Assembly (NCBI GenBank): GCA_964516925.1 | Contig: CAZEXL010000006.1 | Location: forward strand, 1 to 64,000 | Direction of reading: 5' to 3' | Origin: CAG-552 sp964516925 | Lineage (GTDB): Bacteria > Bacillota > Clostridia > Christensenellales > Pumilibacteraceae | Length of the DNA: 64,000 nt | Shown: positions 16,552 through 26,868 of the stretch, one piece after another | How the letters are laid out: the number at the start of each line of letters is the position of its first letter | Numbering within the stretch: the first letter of the stretch is position 1 | Program-made: the position numbers and the translations under genes | Notes under the pieces: model-generated | Database searches by the model: none | What the model saw: only the letters and a program-made list of their open reading frames with translations | Told to the model about the DNA's origin: nothing

Positions 16552-18450
16552 ATATTTTTCGTAGTCGCTGCGGTTGTCCGGTTGATCCGGAAGACAGTTT
16601 AAAGTGAAACTTGCCGTAATCGTGTCTTTTTGCGGCAAGTTTTTTTGTGCCGCGATGATCCTATGATTGTTGTAATATTCGTCAGCGTTTATGGCTAATT
16701 TTTGTATATTTGACGGCATGTCAAACAACTTATTGCAAGTTATGTCTGACGTAATAAGCTTTTTAACGAGTTTTGTCGGGATGTTTCCGCCGGTTGTTTG
16801 CGTATCCATTATATGAACGCCGACAGTGTAATTTTTAGAATAAGCGATGCAATAAGCGTCGCTGTTATTGTCTTTGCTTCCAACCGTTCCGGTTTTTGCG
16901 CACCAAATCATTGGCGATGAATTTATTATTTTTGCAGTTCCGCTTTTCGCGCAATCGTTTAACATTTCGTTAATCAAGTAAGCGGTTTCAGCCTTCATAA
17001 CTCTTTTTTTTGTCCGTTGATGTGAATAAACCGATTTTCCGTTTACGTATATCGATTTAATGTATGAATTATTGTGCATTATTCCGTCGTTAGCAAAAGA
17101 TGTGTATGCAGAGGCGAGGTTTTTTAAACTCGTGCCGTTGGTCATGCCTCCTAACGCCAATGCGAGGTCTTCGTTTTTTTGCGTTTTAATTCCTAAGTTG
17201 TTTGCAAAAGTTTTAGCGTAATCGATGCCGACCGAGTTAAGAAGCTTAACTGCCGGTATATTAAGTGAATGGGATAGAGCGTATTTACACGAAACCCATC
17301 CAAAGTATTTGTTTTTATAGTTTAAAGGCGCATAACCGTTAAAATTCGTTTTTTCATCGCAAATCGGCGTTATCGGTACAGCGATTCCTTTTTCTATCGC
17401 CGGAGCGTAACAAATTATCGGTTTAATGGTAGAGCCCGGACTTCGTGATATTAGCGCGGGATTTCCTAGATATTGCGCTTCGTGTGAGATTATTTTGCTG
17501 GTTTTGTTGTCTATAATAATAATCTGAGCGTTGTCGGTTGTGTATTGTTTTAAATAGTCTGATAATTTTTTTTGCAATTCTGAGCGGCAATACGAATATA
17601 TTTTAACGTTATTTTTATATAAATAATCTTCGTTGCAGCCTAAAATATCGCACGCTTCGGTTATCACAAAATAACGATATTTATCGTAAAAATTTTGTTG
17701 TTTTATGTTTAATTTTTCTTCGTTGGCTGCTACATATTCTTTGTTTGATATTTTTTTGTTTTTTAACATTAATTTAAGTATAAGATTAGTTCGTTTAGAT
17801 AAGTTTTCAGCATTAGAATACGGGTTGTATACGGTTGGATTGTTGATTATTGCCGATAAAGCGGCGCTTTCTTTTAATGAAACGTTTGCAATATCTTTAC
17901 CGAAAAAATTATGTGCGGCGTTTCCGATGCCGTACGTACCATTTCCGAAATAGAGTATATTCAGGTACATTTCAAGAATTTCGTTTTTAGTATATTTTCG
18001 TTCGATTTCCTTACTAAGGCGAATTTCTTGTATTTTTCTTCGGATGTTTTTGTCGTTATTTAAATGTGAATTTTTAACAAGTTGTTGCGTTATTGTAGAT
18101 GCGCCTTGGACAAATGCGCCGTTCTTAATGTCTTTTATCGTTGCGGCGATTATTCGCGCGTAGTCGATACCTTCGTGTTCAAAGAATCTTTTATCTTCTG
18201 CGCATAAGAATGCGTTTATCGTGTTTGTCGGCACGTTTTTAAGAGGAGTGTATTGCGACGTGTTTATTTGATTTTCGTTATCGTCGTATATAATTAACGT
18301 GTTTTTGATGTTGTCCAGTATATTTACATCTAACGAGCTGTAGTTTTTGATTTTTATACACGGTTCCAAAATAATGCTTATTGTTAAAACAACGGATATG
18401 GAGAGAAACGCAAGCAGTAGCGACAATTTTTTTTGTAAATTTATCTTCAT
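16498..18450 (-). CDS. Class A penicillin-binding protein (PBP1A-like)
   Basis: 650 residues, a compact bifunctional peptidoglycan synthase. One N-terminal membrane segment (about 9-30). A glycosyltransferase-51 domain has AEDKRFFEHEGIDYARI, QGASTITQQLVKN and RKIQEIRLSKEIER (about 85-150). The transpeptidase domain has the catalytic serine in SPGSTIKP (about residue 335), the SLN triad in SHSLNIP and the AKTGT box. It polymerises and cross-links peptidoglycan at the outer face of the membrane. It is the only minus-strand gene between pheS and miaB. Its start lacks a strong ribosome binding site, and its 3' end overlaps thiI. Confidence 0.93.
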   Translation of the reverse strand: MKINLQKKLSLLLAFLSISVVLTISIILEPCIKIKNYSSLDVNILDNIKNTLIIYDDNENQINTSQYTPLKNVPTNTINAFLCAEDKRFFEHEGIDYARIIAATIKDIKNGAFVQGASTITQQLVKNSHLNNDKNIRRKIQEIRLSKEIERKYTKNEILEMYLNILYFGNGTYGIGNAAHNFFGKDIANVSLKESAALSAIINNPTVYNPYSNAENLSKRTNLILKLMLKNKKISNKEYVAANEEKLNIKQQNFYDKYRYFVITEACDILGCNEDYLYKNNVKIYSYCRSELQKKLSDYLKQYTTDNAQIIIIDNKTSKIISHEAQYLGNPALISRSPGSTIKPIICYAPAIEKGIAVPITPICDEKTNFNGYAPLNYKNKYFGWVSCKYALSHSLNIPAVKLLNSVGIDYAKTFANNLGIKTQKNEDLALALGGMTNGTSLKNLASAYTSFANDGIMHNNSYIKSIYVNGKSVYSHQRTKKRVMKAETAYLINEMLNDCAKSGTAKIINSSPMIWCAKTGTVGSKDNNSDAYCIAYSKNYTVGVHIMDTQTTGGNIPTKLVKKLITSDITCNKLFDMPSNIQKLAINADEYYNNHRIIAAQKNLPQKDTITASFTLNCLPDQPDNRSDYEKYSNFFDTNNFTIVDSFFN

Positions 18451-18554
18451 ACAACTAGTATGTTTATAGTGTTATTTTTTTATTTTGCCACAAAATGCTG
18501 TACTTTTTTTTATTATTATGCTAAAATGTACTTAGATTTTTTTATGGAGTAAAA

Positions 18555-19847
18555 ATGAAGAAGTTTTTTATTAACACTTATGGTTGCCAAATGAATGTTC
18601 ATGAATCGGAAAAACTTGCAGGCATCTTGTATCAACGAGGTTATGTGCAAGCACAGAGCAATGAGGATGCCGATGTTATTTTATTGAACACGTGTTGTAT
18701 AAGAGAGACTGCGGAAACCAGAGTTTTGGGGAATTTAGGTATTATAAAAAAATTAAAAGAAAAGAGACCGGAAATCATTGTTGGCATATGTGGATGTATG
18801 CCGCAAAAGAAGGGCACTGCCGAAATGTTAAAAAAGCGTTGTCCGTTTATAAACTTAATTTTCGGTACTCACAACATGTATAAATTAGGTGACTACTTGG
18901 ATGAGGTCGAAAGTGGACGTAACGTCGTCGAAATATGGGATACTGAAGGAGAAATTTCTTCTTCGCCGATTCGTAGAGACGGCAAAATAAATGCTTGGGT
19001 TAATATAATGTACGGCTGCAATAATTTTTGTTCGTATTGTATAGTGCCGTACGTACGCGGCAGAGAACGTAGTCGAGATTTTGACGAAGTAGTTTCGGAG
19101 GTTCGTTCGCTTGTTGAAAACGGATACAAGGAGATTACTTTACTAGGACAAAACGTTAATTCATATCAAGGAGGCTCGCCGTTCTTTGCAAAACTCCTAA
19201 GGGCGGTGTCTGTGTTTGACGGTGAATATAGAATAAAGTTTATGACTTCGCATCCGAAAGATTTGACTCTTGACGTGGTCGAAGCTATGACAAGTAGCGA
19301 TAAGATAGCGAATTGCATACATTTGCCGGTACAATCCGGTAGCGATCGTATCTTAAAGCTTATGAATCGTAAGTATACTTCGGGCGATTATTATGAAAAA
19401 ATTCAAATGATAAGGTCTCTTATTCCGGATGTCGGCATATCCAGTGACTTGATGGTTGGCTTTCCGACAGAGACGGAAGAAGATTACCTTTGCAGTGAAA
19501 ATTTGGTTAAGCAAGTGAAGTACAATAATTTATTTACGTTTATATATTCTCGACGCAGCGGAACTGTGGCGGATAAGATGGACGGACAAGTTGATTTGAA
19601 AACAAAAACGGATAGGATAGAGCGACTTATTAAATTGCAATTTGAAATAGGAAACGAGCTTGCAAAAAGTTTTATCGGTAAAAAATACAGAGTGCTGTGC
19701 GATAGCGTAAAAAACGGTGTAGGATACGGAAAATCGTCGTGCGATAAATCAATTTCGTTTAAAGCGGATAAAAGCGCGATAGGTTGTTTTTTGGACGTAA
19801 AAGTAACGCAGGCAAAAAACAATAAACTTATAGGAGAAATCGAATAA
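18555..19847 (+). CDS. miaB: tRNA-2-methylthio-N6-dimethylallyladenosine synthase
   Basis: 430 residues. The N-terminal MTTase domain has three cluster cysteines, in TYGCQMN, NTCCIRE and GICGCMPQ. The radical-SAM core has CNNFCSYC (about residues 154-161). A C-terminal TRAM domain binds RNA. It adds a methylthio group to i6A37 of tRNA, the modification begun by MiaA, which is encoded downstream in the same cluster. A weak TAAAAT -10 lies about 20-30 bases upstream, preceded by an ATGGAG ribosome site. The stop overlaps the mutS start (TAATG). Confidence 0.95.
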   Translation: MKKFFINTYGCQMNVHESEKLAGILYQRGYVQAQSNEDADVILLNTCCIRETAETRVLGNLGIIKKLKEKRPEIIVGICGCMPQKKGTAEMLKKRCPFINLIFGTHNMYKLGDYLDEVESGRNVVEIWDTEGEISSSPIRRDGKINAWVNIMYGCNNFCSYCIVPYVRGRERSRDFDEVVSEVRSLVENGYKEITLLGQNVNSYQGGSPFFAKLLRAVSVFDGEYRIKFMTSHPKDLTLDVVEAMTSSDKIANCIHLPVQSGSDRILKLMNRKYTSGDYYEKIQMIRSLIPDVGISSDLMVGFPTETEEDYLCSENLVKQVKYNNLFTFIYSRRSGTVADKMDGQVDLKTKTDRIERLIKLQFEIGNELAKSFIGKKYRVLCDSVKNGVGYGKSSCDKSISFKADKSAIGCFLDVKVTQAKNNKLIGEIE

Positions 19848-22435
19848 TGGCTTTAGCACCTATGATGAAGCAATATTTGCAAGTAAAAGAGCAATACAAA
19901 GATGCTATACTTATGTATAGGCTTGGCGATTTTTACGAATGCTTTTTTGACGATGCGATAACGGTTAGTAAAGAGCTTGATTTAGTTTTAACAGGTCGTG
20001 ACAGCGGCTTAGCCGAGCGTGCTCCTATGTGTGGAGTTCCGTATCATGCGGCAGATAATTATATAGCAAAGCTTATAGAAAAAGGGTATAAAGTAGCGAT
20101 ATGCGAGCAAATGACGCCTCCGGGGCAAAAAGGGCTTATCGAACGTAAAGTTGTAAGAGTGATCACACCCGGAACGTTAGTAGATTCTTCGATGTTAAAC
20201 GACGAAACAAACAATTACTTGGCTTGTGTTGCTCTTGTTGGCGGAGAGATTGGTTTTGCTTGGACGGACATTTCTACGGGAGAGTTTAATCATATTGCCA
20301 TGAGCGCAAAAATGAACGTTAAGCTTAATGAACTTTTGGCGCGTATTCATCCGTCGGAGATTATTTGCAACGAAGAAATGCTTGGTGAAAGTGTAAATCT
20401 TTCACTTGTTAAATTCGGCGGCGTTTGTCCGTTTACATTATATAACGAGGTTGCGTTTGATTACGAAAACGCCTGTAAGGTTATATTGCAGAAATTCGGG
20501 AAGGAAAATTTTAAAGAAATCGACAAAAGTAAAGTTTGCACTTGCGCCGTAGGTGCGTTGTTAAGTTACCTTGAAGAAACTCAAAAGCGCAATCTTATTA
20601 ATATTAAAAATTCCGTGCGAGAAGAAATGGCCGGTACTATGAGTATCGACGGAGCGGCAAGAAAAACGCTTGAACTTGTAGAAAACGCCGCAAACGGCAA
20701 AAAGCGTGGTTCATTGCTGTGGGTTATAGATAAAACATGTACAAAAATGGGCGCACGTAAATTAAGAAGTTGGGTAGAAATGCCGTCTACCGACGAAGCT
20801 GAAATCAACGAGCGTCTCGATGCGGTGGAAGAACTGTACAATAATGTAGAGCAGCGAGTTGCGGCAGAGGAACAACTTAAGCTTGTTGCCGACATCGAAA
20901 GAATTTGCGGAAGATTGTCTTTTGGAAATATGGCACCAAGGGACTGTTTGGCGCTGGGACAATCGATAGTTAATTTCCCTATTCTAAAGAACATTATCTC
21001 TGATTTGAAGTCGCAGATATTTAAAAAAATTAATAATTCAATTTATGATTTGAGCGAACTTGGGGAGCTTATTTTAAGAGCTATATCCGACAAGCCGTCG
21101 ACGTTTATTCGTGACGGCGGTGTAATTGCGGACGGTTTTAATGAAAAGCTTGACGAATATCGCGGATATGCCACTCACGCAAAAGCCATTTTGGAAAAAA
21201 TGGAGGCAAACGAAAAGGAGCTTACCGGCATAAAAGGATTAAGAATTTCTTTTAATAAGGTGTTTGGGTATTATATCGAAGTGCCAAAGGGGCAAATCGG
21301 ACTAGTGCCGTACAGATACGTACGAAAGCAAACTACCGTAAACACCGAGCGTTATATAACCGACGAATTAAAAGAACTTGAAACTAAGGTATTAAACGCC
21401 GATGAGATGGCAATCAAATTAGAAAACGAAATATACGATAAATTACTCGAAAAAATAAAAGAGTATTTTGAGGAGATCTCGTGTAGCGCAAAAGCAATTG
21501 CCGTATTTGATTGTTTGTTAAGTAATGCTTTGACTGCAAGAGAAAACGGTTACGTTAAGCCGATAATCGATTCTAGTATAAAAGAGATTAAAATATCGCA
21601 AGGAAGACATCCGATAGTTGAGAAACTACTTAAAGGCGAGTCTTTTGTGCCTAACGATACTTTTTTGGATGATGACGGAAACATAATGTTGATAACCGGA
21701 CCTAATATGGCGGGAAAAAGCGTTTATATGAAGCAAGTTGCGTTAATAGTTATTCTCGCTCACATAGGTTCGTTTGTTCCTGCCGCTATGGCGCGGATGT
21801 CCGTAGTGGATAAACTGTTTACAAGAGTCGGAGCTAGTGACGATCTTGGCACGGGCAGAAGCACGTTTATGGTCGAAATGAGTGAAGTGGCGTACATTCT
21901 TGAGAACGTTACAGATAATAGTTTGATTTTACTTGATGAAATAGGAAGAGGCACGTCTACTTACGACGGGCTTAGCATTGCTTGGGCAATTATAGAATTT
22001 ATTTCGCAAGGTTATAAAGCGAAAACGTTGTTTTCCACTCATTATCATGAACTTACCGAACTTGAGGGTGTAGTTAAAGGTGTAAAAAATTATAAACTTA
22101 CGCTTAAGGAAATAAATGGAAGCATTGTTTTTTTACGAAAACTCATGCGAGGCAGTGCAAACAGGAGCTTCGGCATAGAGGTTGCCGGACTTTCCGGTCT
22201 TCCGGATTTCGTTTTGGAGCGAGCGAAGCAGATTTTAAAATCGCTCGAAAAATCAGACATTTTGCATAAGGATGCGAAACTCGCGGACGGACAATTGTCA
22301 CTGTTTAATAATATCAATAACAATGCCGAGATTAATGCAATTTTGTCGGAGCTTGATATAGACAATATTTCGCCGAGACATGCTTTAGACGTGTTGGCTG
22401 ATTTAAAAGAAAAGGCGGTTAAGAACGATGGCTAA
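19847..22435 (+). CDS. mutS: DNA mismatch repair protein MutS
   Basis: 862 residues, standard. The mismatch-recognition domain holds the Phe-X-Glu motif in LGDFYECFFDDA (about residues 26-37). Connector, lever and clamp domains follow, then the ATPase with Walker A GPNMAGKSV (about 617) and Walker B LILLDEIGRGTS, and the FSTHYHELTEL switch. It recognises mismatches and recruits MutL, whose gene overlaps the last 8 bases. A C-terminal QLSLFN peptide resembles a clamp-binding motif (known for MutS of Gram-positive bacteria). Confidence 0.97.
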   Translation: MALAPMMKQYLQVKEQYKDAILMYRLGDFYECFFDDAITVSKELDLVLTGRDSGLAERAPMCGVPYHAADNYIAKLIEKGYKVAICEQMTPPGQKGLIERKVVRVITPGTLVDSSMLNDETNNYLACVALVGGEIGFAWTDISTGEFNHIAMSAKMNVKLNELLARIHPSEIICNEEMLGESVNLSLVKFGGVCPFTLYNEVAFDYENACKVILQKFGKENFKEIDKSKVCTCAVGALLSYLEETQKRNLINIKNSVREEMAGTMSIDGAARKTLELVENAANGKKRGSLLWVIDKTCTKMGARKLRSWVEMPSTDEAEINERLDAVEELYNNVEQRVAAEEQLKLVADIERICGRLSFGNMAPRDCLALGQSIVNFPILKNIISDLKSQIFKKINNSIYDLSELGELILRAISDKPSTFIRDGGVIADGFNEKLDEYRGYATHAKAILEKMEANEKELTGIKGLRISFNKVFGYYIEVPKGQIGLVPYRYVRKQTTVNTERYITDELKELETKVLNADEMAIKLENEIYDKLLEKIKEYFEEISCSAKAIAVFDCLLSNALTARENGYVKPIIDSSIKEIKISQGRHPIVEKLLKGESFVPNDTFLDDDGNIMLITGPNMAGKSVYMKQVALIVILAHIGSFVPAAMARMSVVDKLFTRVGASDDLGTGRSTFMVEMSEVAYILENVTDNSLILLDEIGRGTSTYDGLSIAWAIIEFISQGYKAKTLFSTHYHELTELEGVVKGVKNYKLTLKEINGSIVFLRKLMRGSANRSFGIEVAGLSGLPDFVLERAKQILKSLEKSDILHKDAKLADGQLSLFNNINNNAEINAILSELDIDNISPRHALDVLADLKEKAVKNDG

Positions 22436-24341
22436 GATAAATGTTTTAGATAGTTCTATTTTTAATTTAATTTCTGCGGGAGAGGTTGTAGACAAGCCGA
22501 TGTCGGTAGTGAAGGAGCTTGTCGAAAATTCTATAGATGCAGGTGCTACCAATATAGAAATAGAAGTTAAAAACGGCGGAATCGATTACATACGAGTTAC
22601 CGATAACGGATGCGGTATTGAAAAAAGCGAAATTCGTAAGGCGTTTATGCCGCACGCAACGAGCAAAATAAGTTGCGTTGAAGATTTGAATTCTATCCTT
22701 ACTTTAGGTTTTAGAGGCGAAGCTTTGGCTAGTATTGCTGCCGTTGCAAACGTAACGCTTACCTCTAAAGTAAAAAATGCGGAATTAGGCAACGTCGTGC
22801 GTTACGAGAGCGGAACTCTAGTGTCTGAACATGAGGTAGGTGCGCCTGAAGGAACTTCGATTGTAGTTGAAAATATTTTTGAAAAAATACCTGCACGTCA
22901 AAAGTATCTTAGGTCTCCGTCTAGTGAAGAAGCTGACATAGCTAATTTAGTTACTAGATTGATATTATCTAATCCTAATATATCTTTTAAATGCACTTTG
23001 GGAACAAAAAAAATTCTGTCTACCGGCGAGGGCGAAAAAAGCGCTTTGATTGCGGTGTATGGCAATAAAATACTTTCGGACATGGCGGAAGTTTCTCTAA
23101 ATATGCCAGACATAACCATAAGAGGTTTTATAGGAAAGCCATCGTATAGTAAGCATAGTCGGAATTATCAAACTCTTATAGTAAACGGTAGATACGTTAA
23201 GAACGATGAAATATCTTATATGATGTTTTTGTGCTACAAGGATTATTTAATGTCGAGGCAATATCCTACGTTTGTTCTTTATATAGACGTTCCCGCCGAC
23301 ATGGTTGACGTAAACGTGCATCCGAGCAAAATGGAGGTCAAATTTGTTCAGATAGAAAGAATAAAAAAAGAAATTAAACGGCTTGTTTCTGATAAATTAA
23401 ACGAACTGTCGCGAGCGCCTAAAGAAGTCACTCGTTTTGAAAGTGATGATTCAAAATTTTTTGTTGATGTCGGCGCTGTTAAGCAAACGAATGAATCGAA
23501 AATTAATATGTTTAACAAGAGCGAAAATCCCCCGGAAGTTGTGCAGTTCGATTTTTCGCTATCGGGGATAAAAAGCGTTTTAAACGAGTCTCCAAGTCGT
23601 TTATTGGATTATGAAACAGAAATAATTAATAGTGATTTACATAATGTTGCGGATAAAAAAGAACTTGATTGCGATTTCAACGACAATGCTATCGATTCTT
23701 TACGGAGTAATAACAAAAAAGGCTTTTTAAGCGACGAAAACGATGAAGAAAGCGTAAGTGATTTTTTGGGAGAGTCCGAGGTTTTGACTGTCGGAACTTT
23801 GTTTTCGACGTATATAATTGTTGAGCAAGGCGAAAATTGTTATCTCATAGATCAACATGCTGCGCACGAACGCATTCTTTACGATAAATTTGTAAATAGC
23901 TTAAATAACGGAACGTTGGTGGTTCAAAAATTGCTTGTTCCGTATACGTTTGATTTGTCCTATGACGAGAGCAAACTTTTGTCGGATAATCTTGCACTAT
24001 TTAAGTCGTGTGGATTTGAAATTGAAAGTTGTGGAAATGACAATTTTGCTATACATACCGTTCCGTCTGAAGTAGCGAATATGAGTTTTTCAAAATTCTT
24101 GCCTATGTTTTTCGATGCGATTAAGTTAAATGATTTAAACAAGTCGTTGCTTATAAAGGACGTTCTTGCGCAAACTGCGTGTAAAGCCGCCGTTAAGGGG
24201 GATAGATTATTATCTATGGGCGAAATTAAGCATCTAATTTCCGGGGTAGACACGTTAAACGCATTACTTTGCCCGCACGGCAGGCCTATCGTGGTTAAAC
24301 TAACAAAACTTGAGGTTGATAAATGGTTCAAGCGGAAATAG
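22428..24341 (+). CDS. mutL: DNA mismatch repair protein MutL
   Basis: 637 residues. The GHKL ATPase N-terminus contains KELVENSIDAGATNIEIE, DNGCGIEK and FRGEALASI. A linker of about 330-440 is acidic and variable. The C-terminal endonuclease-type domain has DQHAAHERILYD, QTACKAAVK and the CPHGRP motif, so this is the nicking MutL found in organisms without MutH. It acts downstream of MutS in methyl-independent repair. It overlaps mutS by 8 bases and miaA by 19. Confidence 0.96.
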   Translation: MAKINVLDSSIFNLISAGEVVDKPMSVVKELVENSIDAGATNIEIEVKNGGIDYIRVTDNGCGIEKSEIRKAFMPHATSKISCVEDLNSILTLGFRGEALASIAAVANVTLTSKVKNAELGNVVRYESGTLVSEHEVGAPEGTSIVVENIFEKIPARQKYLRSPSSEEADIANLVTRLILSNPNISFKCTLGTKKILSTGEGEKSALIAVYGNKILSDMAEVSLNMPDITIRGFIGKPSYSKHSRNYQTLIVNGRYVKNDEISYMMFLCYKDYLMSRQYPTFVLYIDVPADMVDVNVHPSKMEVKFVQIERIKKEIKRLVSDKLNELSRAPKEVTRFESDDSKFFVDVGAVKQTNESKINMFNKSENPPEVVQFDFSLSGIKSVLNESPSRLLDYETEIINSDLHNVADKKELDCDFNDNAIDSLRSNNKKGFLSDENDEESVSDFLGESEVLTVGTLFSTYIIVEQGENCYLIDQHAAHERILYDKFVNSLNNGTLVVQKLLVPYTFDLSYDESKLLSDNLALFKSCGFEIESCGNDNFAIHTVPSEVANMSFSKFLPMFFDAIKLNDLNKSLLIKDVLAQTACKAAVKGDRLLSMGEIKHLISGVDTLNALLCPHGRPIVVKLTKLEVDKWFKRK

Positions 24342-25240
24342 CAAAATTGCTAGTAATAACGGGACCGACAGCAGTTGGAAAATCTGAGTTGGCGGTTGAT
24401 GCCGCTATAAAATATAACGGCGAAGTGATAAGTGCCGATTCTATGCAAATATATAAGGGAATGGATATCGGGACGGGAAAAATTACTTCGACCGAAATGC
24501 GCGGAATAGATCATTATATGCTCGACGTGGTTACTCCAGAAGAAGAATATTCGGTTGGCAGATACGTAATAGAAGCAAAAAATGCGATTAATGGCGTGCT
24601 CAAAAAGGGAAAATTACCGATTTTGTGTGGAGGGACCGGATTATATATTAATTCATTGCTGTGCAATCACAGTTTTGCCGGAGCGCCTAAAAACGAAGTT
24701 GTGCGAGAAGAGCTAAAAAATTTTGTCGCACAAAACGGTGGCAATGCTTTATATGAAGAATTATCTCGTGTTGATCCGATATCCGCAACGCAAATTAATC
24801 GTAACGACGTTAAACGTATTATCAGGGCGATGGAAATCTTTCGTATTACGGGTAAGCCGCGCGGAGAGTTTAAGGACGAAAGTAAATCGGATTTTGATTA
24901 TACTCTTTTTGTTGTGTATGGCGAAAAAGAAAAATTGTATGATAGGATTAACAATAGAGTAGATAAAATGATAAAAGGTGGGTTGGTTGATGAAGTTAAG
25001 GGGCTTTATCAATATAAAGATTGTAATTCGATGCAAGCGATAGGATATAAAGAAATTGTTTCATACTTAGATGGGAATATTTCGCTTAACGATGCCGTTG
25101 AACTTGTTAAACAAAGTAGCAGAAGATATGCTAAAAGACAAATGACGTTTTTCCGCGGCATGAAATCAAAAAAAAGTTTCGTGAATGTGTCCGAAAATGT
25201 GCTTAAAGTAATTGACGAAACTTTTAAAAACATCGATTAA
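24323..25240 (+). CDS. miaA: tRNA dimethylallyltransferase
   Basis: 305 residues. Walker A-type P-loop GPTAVGKS (about residues 13-20), then SADSMQIYKGMDIGTGK, the DHYMLDVV segment, GGTGLYINSL and the QAIGYKE motif. It transfers dimethylallyl to A37 of tRNAs reading U-initial codons, the substrate of MiaB. The start lies within the end of mutL, giving tight translational coupling. After the stop there is a short AT-rich gap and no hairpin, so ynbB is probably co-transcribed. Confidence 0.96.
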   Translation: MVQAEIAKLLVITGPTAVGKSELAVDAAIKYNGEVISADSMQIYKGMDIGTGKITSTEMRGIDHYMLDVVTPEEEYSVGRYVIEAKNAINGVLKKGKLPILCGGTGLYINSLLCNHSFAGAPKNEVVREELKNFVAQNGGNALYEELSRVDPISATQINRNDVKRIIRAMEIFRITGKPRGEFKDESKSDFDYTLFVVYGEKEKLYDRINNRVDKMIKGGLVDEVKGLYQYKDCNSMQAIGYKEIVSYLDGNISLNDAVELVKQSSRRYAKRQMTFFRGMKSKKSFVNVSENVLKVIDETFKNID

Positions 25241-25273
25241 TTTTTTATTAGTTAAAATGAGGGTTAGGGTAAA

Positions 25274-26491
25274 ATGAATATAGATTTGCTTATAAAAGAC
25301 GTTCAAAATGAGTTGAAAGATAGTTTTGAATATTACGATAACGTTGCTTTGTTTAATCAAGAGAAAGTGTTAAATGCATTTCGTAAAAACAACGTTGCGT
25401 TAAGACATTTTAACGGTACGAGCGGGTATGGATATGACGATATTGGCAGAGATACGCTTAATAAGGTTTTTGCCGACGTGTTTGGAGCCGAAGCTGCTAT
25501 CGTATCGCATAGTCTTGCTAACGGGACACACGCTATTGCTACGGCGCTTTATGGATTGTTGCGGCCGGGTCAAACGCTTTTATCTATAAGCGGTATGCCA
25601 TACGATACGTTGGAAGAGGTTATACTTGGCAAAAACAATGGTTCGTTAAAAGATTTGGGTGTTAATTTTAAAAAAGTTGACCTTACTTCGGACGGAAAGT
25701 TTGATTACGATTCTATAGCTGAGGCAATTAAAGATTGTGATCCGTCTGTTGTTTTTATTCAACGCAGTCGTGGATACAGTTGGCGTGATGCATTTTTGAT
25801 TGACGACATACAAAAAGTGGTTTCATTTGTTAAGCAATGTTCTGCGGCGTCGATAATCGTTGATAATTGTTATGGCGAGTTTACCGATACTCGAGAGCCT
25901 TTGGACGTCGGTGCGGATGTGATAATGGGATCGCTTATAAAAAACCCCGGCGGCGGAATTGCGCCGACGGGAGGATATATTGCCGGGAAAAAAGATTTGA
26001 TAGAACAAATCTCGTTTCGTTTGACCGTACCCGGGATAGGTTTGGAAGTCGGATCTTACGAGAGCGGGTATCGACTGTTTTATCAAGGACTTTTTATGGC
26101 GCCGCACGTGACTAAACAAGCTGTAAAGTCTGCTTTAACGTTTGCTGCGACATTTAAAAAGCTTGGGTACGAAACGTTGCCTAAATTCGGCGGCAAGTGT
26201 GGGGATATAATCTGTTCGGTAAAATTTAAAACTGCAGAACAGCTAATTGCGTTCGTGCAATCCGTTCAATACGCATCTCCTATAGATAGTTTTGTAACGC
26301 CTTACCCGTGGGATATGCCGGGCTATTCGCATCAGGTTATAATGGCGGCAGGAACTTTTGTGCAAGGTTCGTCTATTGAACTAAGTGCAGATTCTCCGAT
26401 AAGAGAGCCGTATATTGCGTATATTCAAGGCGGCTTAACGTATGAGCATGCTTTGATTGCGCTAAAAGAATGTTTGAACAATCTTATATAA
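25274..26491 (+). CDS. ynbB: Methionine gamma-lyase-like PLP protein (YnbB/aluminium resistance family)
   Basis: 405 residues, matching the YnbB family (PF06838-type, once called aluminium resistance protein). The family N-terminus RHFNGTSGYGYDDIGRDTL, the SLANGTHAIATALYGLLRPG segment, and the PLP lysine in GSLIKNPGGGIAPTGGYIAG (about residue 222) are all present. The PLP fold is certain, but the physiological reaction is not known. A GAGGGTTAGGG site precedes the ATG. It commonly lies near mutL-miaA in Clostridia. It converges with the minus-strand Spo0A-type gene, 14 bases between stops. Confidence 0.9.
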   Translation: MNIDLLIKDVQNELKDSFEYYDNVALFNQEKVLNAFRKNNVALRHFNGTSGYGYDDIGRDTLNKVFADVFGAEAAIVSHSLANGTHAIATALYGLLRPGQTLLSISGMPYDTLEEVILGKNNGSLKDLGVNFKKVDLTSDGKFDYDSIAEAIKDCDPSVVFIQRSRGYSWRDAFLIDDIQKVVSFVKQCSAASIIVDNCYGEFTDTREPLDVGADVIMGSLIKNPGGGIAPTGGYIAGKKDLIEQISFRLTVPGIGLEVGSYESGYRLFYQGLFMAPHVTKQAVKSALTFAATFKKLGYETLPKFGGKCGDIICSVKFKTAEQLIAFVQSVQYASPIDSFVTPYPWDMPGYSHQVIMAAGTFVQGSSIELSADSPIREPYIAYIQGGLTYEHALIALKECLNNLI

Positions 26492-26505
26492 ACTTAATTA
26501 TTATT

Positions 26506-26838
26506 TTAATCGAAATATAATTCAAGATATTTTATAACGTATGCAATGAATACTTTGTTTGACGGGCAATAGGAGTCGATGACTTCTATGCCCATTTTTT
26601 TATTAAGAACGAACAGTTTATCGTTATTATACGCAGAGTGAATTACGTTACGCACTGTGGTGTCTATTGAAATGGCGTTACAGTTGTGCGCTTTTGCGAC
26701 GATTGCATACGCATTTGTTATTTTCATCGTCGGGTTGTTTCGCATTAGAATAATAAGTTCTTCTAAGTGGCAAAAGCCTTTCCTGTTTGGGGTAATGCCT
26801 AATTCCATTAAAAAGTTTTCAATCGTTGAGTTTTTCAT
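26506..26838 (-). CDS. Stand-alone Spo0A C-terminal-type DNA-binding protein
   Basis: 110 residues that align along their whole length with the DNA-binding effector domain of Spo0A: IENFLMELGITPNRKGFCHL corresponds to the start of that domain, and the HTH-containing ISIDTTVRNVIHSAYN corresponds to Spo0A's recognition region (TASRVERAIRHAIEVAW). The phosphoacceptor receiver domain is absent, and no receiver gene is adjacent. It may bind 0A-box-like DNA constitutively, or antagonise or help Spo0A; both are inference. It has its own promoter (26869-26897) and a GGAGACTC ribosome site. Confidence 0.8.
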   Translation of the reverse strand: MKNSTIENFLMELGITPNRKGFCHLEELIILMRNNPTMKITNAYAIVAKAHNCNAISIDTTVRNVIHSAYNNDKLFVLNKKMGIEVIDSYCPSNKVFIAYVIKYLELYFD

Positions 26839-26868
26839 AAGAGTCTCCTTTGTTTATTTAATAAATTA

